From: JBKPDV01 sp046728075 | Lineage (GTDB): Bacteria; Acidobacteriota; Thermoanaerobaculia; UBA5066; Gp7-AA6 | DNA length: 5,727 nucleotides | Assembly: GCA_046728075.1 (NCBI GenBank) | Contig: JBKPDV010000268.1 | Location: 1-5,727, forward strand | Direction of reading: 5' to 3' | Shown: positions 1 to 4,605 of the stretch, piece by piece | Position numbering within the stretch: position 1 is the stretch's first letter | Layout of the letters: every line of letters begins with the position of its first letter | Made by a program: the position numbers and the translations under genes | The notes under the pieces: generated by a model | Databases searched by the model: none | Told to the model about the DNA's origin: nothing | Seen by the model: the letters and a program-made list of their open reading frames with translations, nothing else

Positions 1-576
1 GAGCTTCGCAAGCGACGACCTCGTCCCTCTGGTCGCTGGCACATGGACGAAATGGTCGTGATGATCGCTGGCAAACGGCACTGCCTGTGGCGTGCGGTCG
101 ACAGTGAAGGCGAAGTTCTCGATCTCCTGATGCAATCGCGGCGGGATACAACGGCAGCGGTCAGGCTCATGCGCAAATTGATCAGGAAACAGGGCTTTGC
201 GCCGGAAGAGATCGTCACCGACAAGCTCCGCTCCTACAGTGCCGCGATCAGGCAGCTTGGTCTTTCACCTCGCCACGAGCAGGAACTGCGTCACAACAAC
301 CGGGCTGAAAACTCCCACCAGCCGGTTCGACGCCGCGAACGCAAGATGCAAAGGTTCAAATCGCCGGGATCAGCCCAGCTCTTACTGTCCGCCCATGCTG
401 CCGTCTACAATACGTTCAACATTTACCGCCATCTAATTTCCCGAGAGACGATGAGAACCTTTCGACGGGAAGCTCACGACCAATGGCGGGCTGTGACCCT
501 AGTCACGCGACTTATCCCAGAGCCCGTTTTCGATTCTTTTTCGAAAGGGGGCTGCCCCGGCAGCGCAGCGAACTGA
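1..576 (+). CDS. IS6/IS26-family transposase, 5' end outside window
   Basis: This is the C-terminal two thirds of a DDE transposase, which would cut and join the ends of its insertion sequence. The frame is open from base 1, so the gene begins before the window; the ATG at 43 is internal. Visible family landmarks are WHMDEM with the first catalytic Asp, LWRAVD and RRD, VTDKLRSY with the second Asp, and NNRAENSHQP with the catalytic Glu, followed by RRRERKMQRFKS and HAAVYNTFN. These belong to the IS6 family as generally described. The last recognisable family residues are REAHDQW..VTL, near 500. About 25 further residues up to the stop at 574-576 resemble nothing in the family and run past the probable IS end near 524, so the natural C-terminus may be altered by fusion to flanking DNA. 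The visible part has no disabling mutation. Family assignment is secure; activity is unknown. Confidence 0.9.
   Translation, partial: ELRKRRPRPSGRWHMDEMVVMIAGKRHCLWRAVDSEGEVLDLLMQSRRDTTAAVRLMRKLIRKQGFAPEEIVTDKLRSYSAAIRQLGLSPRHEQELRHNNRAENSHQPVRRRERKMQRFKSPGSAQLLLSAHAAVYNTFNIYRHLISRETMRTFRREAHDQWRAVTLVTRLIPEPVFDSFSKGGCPGSAAN
499..524 (+). mobile_element. Probable right terminal inverted repeat of the IS6-type element
   Basis: Read on the minus strand inward from 524, the sequence begins GGCTCTGGGATAAG. The first seven bases, GGCTCTG, match the start usual for IS6-family ends (GG..CTG). It lies just after the last conserved transposase residues, where the right end should be. The left end is outside the window, so neither the inverted-repeat pair nor the 8-base target duplication can be checked. 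Confidence 0.4.
522..552. repeat. Imperfect inverted repeat at the IS/flank junction
   Basis: Arms at 522-533 (GCCCGTTTTCGA) and 541-552 (TCGAAAGGGGGC) pair at 10 of 12 positions around a 7-base loop. It straddles the proposed IS end. It is not followed by a T-run on either strand, so it is not a convincing intrinsic terminator. A second short hairpin (GCTGCC / GGCAGC, 551-564) adjoins it. Confidence 0.4.
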
Positions 577-608
577 ATCGAAATGTGGTCGGACCAGAGA
601 CGTGTGCA

Positions 609-809
609 CACGATAGCGACGATCTGCGGGGTACCGCCTTCGGTATCTTCAATTTGATAACTGGGCTGGGGCTGTTGCTGGCCAGCGCGCTCGCCGGGCT
701 GCTTTGGACGGCACTCGGTCCCTCCGCAGCGCTCCTGACGGGAGCATGCCTTTCTGCAGCGGCCATGATAGGATTGTTGGCACGGACGAAGCGACCCAGC
801 CCAGTATGA
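609..809 (+). pseudogene. C-terminal remnant of a major facilitator superfamily transporter
   Basis: About 65 residues in one frame, from around 609 to the stop at 807-809, contain DLRGTAFGIFNL followed by two hydrophobic helices (around LITGLGLLLASALAGLLW and AALLTGACLSAAAMIGLL) and a short basic tail. This is the pattern of the last two helices of MFS drug or metabolite transporters, where RGTAFG.FN sits in the loop before helix 11. Nothing upstream continues the protein: the IS6-type element and about 85 bases of unrecognised DNA replace the first ten or so helices. The fragment cannot transport anything. Its stop overlaps the start of the next gene as ATGA, so the intact ancestor was probably translationally coupled to the prenyltransferase fusion. 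The family call is good; which MFS subgroup is unknown. Confidence 0.7.
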
Positions 810-2341
810 CGCGGATGAACGTGGAGATGCGTGACGGTCAACGCCTGTGGACGGACCGTTGGATCGCGGCCTTTGTACTGTGCAGTCTTGTGTTTGTTGC
901 GCTCACGATCGTGGTCTCATCGTTTGGCGTCGCCGCGGCTGAGCGTACCCTGTATCAGTGGATCGTTGAGCGGGACACGCCAGACCTCGATGTTCTCTTC
1001 AACTGGATTGACGAGCTTGGCAACGAGACTGTTCTGCTTGTGGCCGCCCTCCTGTTGACCCTCGCGTTGCCGTCTCGGCGGGGTCAGCCCTGGTGGCTTC
1101 TGATCGCCGTGCTTCTTCTGTCATCCGGCATCGAGGAACTCGTAGAGCAGATCGTTGGGCGTTCAGGACCCGGAGGAACCGGCACCGGCTTTCCGAGCGG
1201 TGGGGTAGCCGCTACGGCAGGATTTTTTGTCATCGGCGCCTATCTGCTGCAGCAGGCCGTGGCGACGGAGATCGGCAAGGCGGCGGTGTGGGCCGGCGCC
1301 GTCACCTGCGTCGTGCTCGTAAGCATCGGGCGGATCGTTGTTCATACGCAATGGCCGCTCGATAGCCTCGGCGGAGTAGCACTCGGGCTGGCAAGCGCAG
1401 CGGCACTGGTCTGCATGGTCAAGGCCGATCAAGTAGGTCTACTGCGCCAAATGGTCGGGGCGCTCGGCGTGTCCCGTGTCCCCTGGTGGTGGTGGCTGTC
1501 CCGCGGTGCGCGCGATGAGGAAGTGCCTGTTGTCCCCCGGTCGGATGATAGTGCCGAGCCTTCTCCGTTCCTACAGGTCCTCTACTACCTCTACCAGAGA
1601 CGGCTCCTAGCACGGGTCGGTGGAGGCGCGATGCCGCGGCATATCGGCATCATCCTCGACGGCAATCGCCGATATGGCGCGCAGCGTGGTCTTACTGAAC
1701 CCAAAGAGATATATCTGCTGGGGGCCCGGAAGCTCGATGATATCCTGCGATGGTGCAGCGATCTGCGCATCCCCGCGGTCACCTTGTGGGTCCTATCCAC
1801 CGACAACCTCACGCGTCCGCCGGCGCAGATCTCGGGAATCCTCGCCGCGGTCGAGTCCAAGCTCAACGCTCTTGCCGGCGATGCGCGTATTCATCGCCAG
1901 CGTGTCCGTATCCGCGCCGTCGGGCGCGTCAACATCTTGCCGGAGTCGACGCGGCGCGCCATCGAAGCCGCTGACGTTGCGACCGCCGGCTATGACGACA
2001 TGATCCTGACCATTGCCGTTGCCTACGGCGGCCGTGAGGAGATTGCCGACGCCGTCCGGGCGATGCTGCGGGAGCGATCGAACGCTGGTGCAGTTCTGGC
2101 GGATGTCGTCGAGGAGGTGACGCCGAAGAGGATCGGCCAGTACCTCTACAGTGTCGACCTCCCAGATCCAGACCTCATCATCCGCACGAGCGGCGAGATC
2201 CGCTTGTCGGGCTTCCTCCTGTGGCAGAGCGCCCATAGTGAGTTTTATTTTTCGGATGTCTTTTGGCCGGCCTTTCGCAAGATCGATCTGCTGCGCGCCA
2301 TCCGAGATTTCCAGCGTCGCAGGCGGCGCTTCGGGCAGTGA
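806..2341 (+). CDS. Membrane fusion protein: degenerate PAP2 domain + short-chain cis-prenyltransferase (UppS family)
   Basis: A 511-residue protein. The C-terminal domain (about 255-511) should condense isopentenyl diphosphate onto an allylic primer with cis geometry. It shows HIGIILDGNRR with catalytic Asp285, STDNLTR, VAYGGREEI.DAVR, DPDLIIRTSGE.RLSGFLLWQ with diphosphate-binding Arg460 and Arg466, and Glu479. The RTSGE.RLSGFLLWQSA form, PRHIG.ILDGNRR and the preceding LY.LY.RRL helix resemble mycobacterial Rv1086 (Z,E-farnesyl diphosphate synthase) more than E. coli UppS, so a short product is inferred. The N-terminal 210 residues hold about six hydrophobic segments (near 20-42, 75-88, 96-107, 134-150, 158-176, 187-205) in a PAP2 layout. 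However, the motifs read E114...G121-P122, PSGG at 130-133 and R176...Q182...D186, so the usual Lys, one Arg and both His are lost. This half is probably a membrane anchor or sensor. The ATG at 806 is chosen for the ATGA overlap with the upstream stop; no good Shine-Dalgarno is seen. ATGs at 815 and 827 are alternatives, and the frame stays open back to 704. Confidence 0.9.
   Translation: MTRMNVEMRDGQRLWTDRWIAAFVLCSLVFVALTIVVSSFGVAAAERTLYQWIVERDTPDLDVLFNWIDELGNETVLLVAALLLTLALPSRRGQPWWLLIAVLLLSSGIEELVEQIVGRSGPGGTGTGFPSGGVAATAGFFVIGAYLLQQAVATEIGKAAVWAGAVTCVVLVSIGRIVVHTQWPLDSLGGVALGLASAAALVCMVKADQVGLLRQMVGALGVSRVPWWWWLSRGARDEEVPVVPRSDDSAEPSPFLQVLYYLYQRRLLARVGGGAMPRHIGIILDGNRRYGAQRGLTEPKEIYLLGARKLDDILRWCSDLRIPAVTLWVLSTDNLTRPPAQISGILAAVESKLNALAGDARIHRQRVRIRAVGRVNILPESTRRAIEAADVATAGYDDMILTIAVAYGGREEIADAVRAMLRERSNAGAVLADVVEEVTPKRIGQYLYSVDLPDPDLIIRTSGEIRLSGFLLWQSAHSEFYFSDVFWPAFRKIDLLRAIRDFQRRRRRFGQ
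1622..1633 (+). promoter_or_regulatory. Internal Shine-Dalgarno and ATG before the prenyltransferase domain
   Basis: GGAGG at 1622-1626 stands four bases before an in-frame ATG at 1631 (Met276 of the fusion), directly ahead of PRHIGIILDGN. Initiation here would give a 236-residue soluble cis-prenyltransferase, close to the size of free-standing enzymes, but without the LY.LY.RRL helix that normally precedes this family's core. It could also be chance, since the bases encode a Gly-rich linker (VGGGA). Confidence 0.4.
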
Positions 2342-2487
2342 CATCTCCCATTGCGATCTTGCACCCTGTAGGGCGCAAACCGCGATCGTGGCCCGACGCT
2401 GGAGGACAATAGTTGCTGCCGCAAACAGAGGTTCTCTGCCACCAGCAGCGCCTTCGGCTTGAGGAGCGCCGCGATCACGCACGCCAT
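2342..2487 (-). pseudogene. N-terminal remnant of an IS integrase-core transposase
   Basis: On the minus strand, the ATG at 2487-2485 starts MACVIAALLKPKALLVAENL followed by CLRQQLL. This is the N-terminal signature of a widespread family of proteobacterial rve-type transposases, whose usual continuation is VLQRR plus a basic stretch. Here VLQRR appears only in the neighbouring frame, because one base is missing at about 2409-2411 (CAACTATTG where CAACTnATTG is expected). After some 25 more loosely similar codons the resemblance fades towards the end of the prenyltransferase gene. The catalytic DDE domain is absent, so this is a dead fragment. The first 27 residues are confidently recognised; the left boundary is approximate. 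Confidence 0.65.
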
Positions 2488-2565
2488 CCATCGGATCACC
2501 AATCCCTCCCGCTTATTGTCACCGCAGCGGGAGTGTTCCATTCGATCCGATTAATGAGAAGCTCG

Positions 2566-2617
2566 CCGGATGGAGTTTTTGCGCCCCACACCCCGGACGA
2601 GGTTTTTGCGCCCTACA
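2566..2617 (+). repeat. Two-copy direct repeat, 27-base period
   Basis: The segments 2566-2590 and 2593-2617 agree at 21 of 25 positions and share GTTTTTGCGCCC. The period of 27 is a multiple of three, and in one plus-strand frame the copies read PDGVFAPH and PDEVFAPY. This could be a relic of a coding repeat or a simple tandem duplication. No function is assigned. Confidence 0.6.
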
Positions 2618-2791
2618 GCAACCGGCGATCCGCTTGTTCACCTCGGCACGCACGCCCGCGCTTCGGCGTAAAGCGATCGGGTCGGCGGCCTCGCTTCAAC
2701 GTCCCCGACACTCACGCCGCGGCCAAATCCCCATTGCGCCCGCCGCTGCACCGTCAGTGCCCTACACCCCCGCGATTTCGTGCCTTGGCGC

Positions 2792-2849
2792 TTTTCGGAC
2801 GCCGGCCACCCCAGCGCCTCGATGGTCTCAGCATGCCGGCGTCCGAAAA
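2792..2849. repeat. Perfect 15-base inverted repeat with 28-base loop
   Basis: The left arm TTTTCGGACGCCGGC (2792-2806) and right arm GCCGGCGTCCGAAAA (2835-2849) are exact reverse complements. The transcript could form a strong GC-rich stem. The right arm is followed by CCTGC rather than a T-run, so it is not a standard intrinsic terminator. It may be a REP-like element, a protein-binding site, or the ends of a tiny insertion. Confidence 0.7.
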
Positions 2850-2948
2850 CCTGCACAGAAGCGGAAGTCGGTGACCGTTGTTGCAGCAGTCAAGCTTTTC
2901 ACACGATCAAAACAGGAAACCGCCGCAGATCAGATCGTCGCGCGGCAT

Positions 2949-3160
2949 TTAATACCCACGCGCGGGATCGGCGATATTAATGAGCGACTGCCCGTCGCGC
3001 AGTCGCCTGTAGTTCTCCGCGACGTGCGCAAGTGAGCCCTGTCGCATGCCGCCCCTCGTGCGGCGTGACCACCACCTTCGGATGACTCCACAGCGGGGTC
3101 TCCGGCGGCAGCGGTTCCGCGCGGAAAACGTCGAGCACGGCACCCTGAGGAGCGCTGCCG
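2949..3160 (-). pseudogene. C-terminal remnant of a D-2-hydroxyacid dehydrogenase, two frameshifts
   Basis: Intact family members are NAD(P)-dependent dehydrogenases of 2-hydroxy acids, related to phosphoglycerate and glyoxylate reductases. Read on the minus strand, the fragment gives AALLR, then in a second frame AVLDVFRAEPLPPETPLW and SHPKVVVTPH with the catalytic His, then back in the first frame GGMRQGSLAHVAENYRRLRD and INIADPARGY ending at the stop 2951-2949. The order and spacing match the family C-terminus (GAVLDVF..EPLP..PLW..P.V..TPH...AEN.RR...G..L.NV.D..RGY). One base is lost from the run at 3143-3145 and one gained in the run at 3052-3055. The first frame therefore stays open over the whole region but reads about 30 residues wrongly. 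The N-terminal and NAD-binding parts are not found upstream. This is a dead fragment; family call firm, substrate unknown. Confidence 0.75.
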
Positions 3161-3354
3161 AGGACATTGAGCGATCTATCGTGCGGTCATGGTCGGCCCG
3201 CCGAGGATTGTTGAATTTTGGGGCTGTTGGCACTCTTCGACCATGCGCCTCTGACACGGGTAGCTTCTTGCTAAGGCAGGCGGGTCTCCAGGACGTTCAG
3301 AATCGAATAGACGGGGACTCGACTATCTGACTATGTGCGGAGTCCACATCCGAC
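3161..3354. other. Leader region before the small Lys-rich gene pair
   Basis: No gene is recognised. The part from about 3295 resembles the region before the second small gene (from 3623), at about half of 72 ungapped positions by hand alignment, so it belongs to the duplicated unit. GACTATCTGACTAT at 3321-3334 contains a short GACTAT/TGACTAT repeat. No convincing -35/-10 pair was found, although a promoter for the small genes would be expected in this stretch. Confidence 0.4.
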
Positions 3355-3366
3355 ATGGAGGTCACC

Positions 3367-3570
3367 GTGGCAAAGGCGAAGGCGAAGAAGACGACCAAGG
3401 GCAAGAGTGAGGTTCAAGTCAGGGCGAAGGCCAAGCCCGCAAGGGGGCGGACCGTGGCGAAGCGGGCGACCAAAAGCAGAGCGAAGGCCAAGAGCAAATC
3501 CAGCGTCGATGTCACGTCCGTCGCAACCGACGTGGCGCGTTCAAGACGAATCCAGGGCTTGGGGAAGTGA
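3367..3570 (+). CDS. Small Lys/Ala-rich basic protein (67 aa), function unknown
   Basis: The GTG at 3367 is chosen as start because GGAGG (3357-3361) lies five bases upstream, the same arrangement as in the neighbouring paralogue. An ATG at 3355 in the same frame would overlap the Shine-Dalgarno. The protein opens MAKAKAKKTTKGK and has 14 Lys and 8 Arg against 3 acidic residues, mostly as AK, KAK and KS steps. Only the last 20 residues (VDVTSVATDVARSRR..) are less basic. There is no signal peptide, membrane segment or Cys. The composition resembles histone H1-like or AlgP-like tails, so nucleic-acid binding is possible, but this is inference from composition only. The first 11 codons match those of the gene at 3695 at 29 of 33 bases, which argues that both are real genes arising by duplication. 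Confidence 0.65.
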   Translation: MAKAKAKKTTKGKSEVQVRAKAKPARGRTVAKRATKSRAKAKSKSSVDVTSVATDVARSRRIQGLGK

Positions 3571-3684
3571 TCCGCGCGGCCTCGGCCTAGCTGTCGAGTC
3601 GAATCGGGGACCAGATGCAGGCGTTCAATCCGGGACAGACAGGGCTTGGATTTCCTGACCATCGTCCCCCCGACACAACGCGAA

Positions 3685-3689
3685 GGAGG
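3685..3689 (+). promoter_or_regulatory. Shine-Dalgarno of the second small gene
   Basis: GGAGG lies five bases before the ATG at 3695. It has the same sequence and spacing as the site at 3357-3361 before the GTG at 3367, which settles the start choice for both genes. Confidence 0.75.
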
Positions 3690-3694
3690 GCGAC

Positions 3695-3871
3695 ATGGCA
3701 AAGGCAAAGACGAAGAAGGCGACCAAGAATAGGGTCGACCAGGAGGTCAAGCCCTTGGACCAGGACCCGCTCCAAAAGTTCGGCAGGCTGGGGGAGAAGG
3801 ACCCCGCGGTATTCCGCAAGGAACTGGACAAGTGGATGCGGGACAACAACAGGGTGAAGTCCGCCCGCTAG
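3695..3871 (+). CDS. Small charged protein (58 aa), paralogue of the preceding gene's N-terminus
   Basis: ATG 3695 to TAG 3869-3871. The N-terminus MAKAKTKKATKN repeats that of the upstream small gene (MAKAKAKKTTKG), but the rest differs. Residues about 20-58 (LDQDPLQKFGRLGEKDP, then AVFRKELDKWMRDNNR) have mixed charge, a Trp, and the look of one or two amphipathic helices rather than a disordered tail. There is no signal peptide, membrane segment or known motif, and I do not recognise the family. The two genes lie in the same direction with starts 328 bases apart and related leaders, so they may share regulation. A short basic tail joined to a small helical module could be a nucleic-acid-associated or adaptor protein, but that is a guess. 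Confidence 0.7.
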   Translation: MAKAKTKKATKNRVDQEVKPLDQDPLQKFGRLGEKDPAVFRKELDKWMRDNNRVKSAR

Positions 3872-4025
3872 CTGGGTCTGGCCCGCAATCAATCTCTCAC
3901 GGCAGCAGCTCCAGGCGTTTGCGCACAGGCACGCCATCACCCTGGCGGGCACACTGGCGGGCGTACAGGCCGCCTTGGCTTCGGCATGGCAGATCGAGCT
4001 GACCGACGGACGAGGGACGAATTAG
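3858..4025 (+). other. Possible coding remnant without start codon
   Basis: The plus-strand frame ending at TAG 4023-4025 reads INLSRQQLQAFAHRHAITLA, then GTLAGVQAALASAWQIELTD. It looks protein-like (amphipathic, Ala-rich) and includes an in-frame 12-base repeat (CTGGCGGGC at 3942 and 3954, giving LAGT-LAGV). No ATG, GTG or TTG start exists in the frame after the stop at 3855-3857. It may be the tail of a lost gene or a frameshifted extension of the small gene ending at 3871. No family recognised. Confidence 0.25.
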
Positions 4026-4094
4026 CTTGAGCGCTTGCCAGCGGAGAAGCCGAGGGCGAGGCGGTGCATTGAGGGCCGGGGAGGGCCTGTGAGT

Positions 4095-4262
4095 TTAGGT
4101 CGTCGTCGACTTTGGCGTCGGCGCCGCGACGGCAGCGCTTCGAGCGCGCCCCTCGAACACTTTGAGGTATCGATTGCGTCTACAGTCGTGCTCATACATG
4201 CAATAGAGTAGCCATACCCGCTGCCAAATTTCGTCATCCGGCGCCAGATATTCGATCTTCAA
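4095..4262 (-). other. Possible coding remnant following the truncated glucosidase
   Basis: A minus-strand frame beginning around TTG 4262-4260 and ending at TAA 4097-4095 reads LKIEYLAPDDEIWQRVWLLY, then CMYEHDCRRNRYLKVFEG, then a low-complexity Ala/Pro/Thr tail. The first 38 residues have the balanced composition of real protein (Trp, Tyr, Cys, acidic and basic residues mixed). It starts at the breakpoint where the glucosidase similarity ends, so it may be a piece of an unrelated gene joined there. No family recognised. Confidence 0.25.
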
Positions 4263-4599
4263 GCCAAGAGCGGCGGCTTGCCGAACAGGTCGGTGTTCGT
4301 GAGATCGGCCGCGAACACCGCATTGTCGTCATGAACCGTCGAGCTCAGCAGCAACGGTTGCTGGCCGTTCAGACGCAATTCGAGATGCGACAGGTAGCGG
4401 GTGTCGCAATGATAGAGTCCGTCCGGTGCGCCGGGGAAAGGCACGATGTCGCCGTAGTGATTGAACAGCGCGAAACTGTCGCCATGCTTGAGCGCGCGCA
4501 AACGGCGCTCCTGCAGGGAGCTGACCGCGGGGATTAGAACTGGGAGGCGACCTCGGCGTCCGCCGTGCCCTGCGGATGAAGCTGCTGTGCCTGCGTCAT
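4259..4599 (-). pseudogene. Amylo-alpha-1,6-glucosidase (glycogen-debranching-like) N-terminal remnant, frameshifted
   Basis: The gene starts at ATG 4599-4597, six bases after the glycosyltransferase stop. It reads MTQAQQLHPQGTADAEVASQ-F and then meets TAA. Removing one base from the frame restores the family sequence: IPAVSSLQERRLRALKHGDS, FALFNHYGDIVPFPGAPDGL, YHCDTRYLSHLELRLNGQQP, LLLSSTVHDDNAVFAADLTN. TTCTAATCCCC replaces an expected TTCTAnATCCCC, so a single base is missing at about 4534-4536. The similarity stops after about LTNTDLF (near 4280) and the frame ends at 4261-4259. Intact members are some 700 residues with a C-terminal (alpha/alpha)6 catalytic barrel, none of which is present. 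The surviving piece is the N-terminal GDE_N-type beta domain. It is a double-hit pseudogene, probably once translated together with the upstream glycosyltransferase. Confidence 0.8.
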
Positions 4600-4605
4600 G
4601 CGCCC

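Larger units (their letters stand above)
2488..2948. other. Intergenic stretch without a recognisable gene
   Basis: About 460 bases between two minus-strand gene remnants. Plus-strand frames stay open for long runs, but their proteins are dominated by Arg, Pro and Ser, have no recognisable domain and look like GC-driven open frames. The stretch does hold two structured elements, annotated separately: a 27-base-period direct repeat (2566-2617) and a perfect 15-base inverted repeat (2792-2849). No promoter or RNA gene could be supported. Confidence 0.5.
3295..3727 (+). repeat. Diverged tandem duplication spanning leader and 5' end of the small genes
   Basis: Segments 3295-3399 and 3623-3727 align without gaps at an offset of 328. 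The 72 bases before each start agree at about half the positions, with stretches GTTCA, A.AGAC, CTGA and GGAGG. The first 11 codons agree at 29 of 33 bases. Better conservation in the coding part than in the leader suggests an old duplication under selection on the proteins. Confidence 0.6.

Noticed and set aside
522..564. Intrinsic terminator after the transposase
   Set aside because: The hairpins are followed by GC-rich sequence, not a T-run.
704..805. Upstream extension of the fusion gene to the ATG at 704
   Set aside because: These codons overlap the MFS reading frame, have low-quality composition and precede the natural ATGA junction at 806.
1793..2491. Long minus-strand open frame (232 codons) overlapping the prenyltransferase
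   Set aside because: It is antisense to a well-supported coding domain, its composition mirrors codon bias on the other strand, and its only recognisable part is the IS remnant at its upstream end.
2566..2617. CRISPR array
   Set aside because: Only two copies with a two-base gap, so there are no spacers.
2413..3035. Two overlapping plus-strand open frames in the intergenic region
   Set aside because: Arg/Pro/Ser-rich products without domains or convincing ribosome-binding sites, crossing recognisable minus-strand gene remnants.
4139..4157. TTCGAG / CTCGAA hairpin as a terminator for the convergent units
   Set aside because: The stem is only six bases and no T-run follows on either strand.
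4022..4237. 71-codon minus-strand open frame
   Set aside because: It has no recognisable motif and an Arg-rich tail, and it competes with a more protein-like frame over the same bases.
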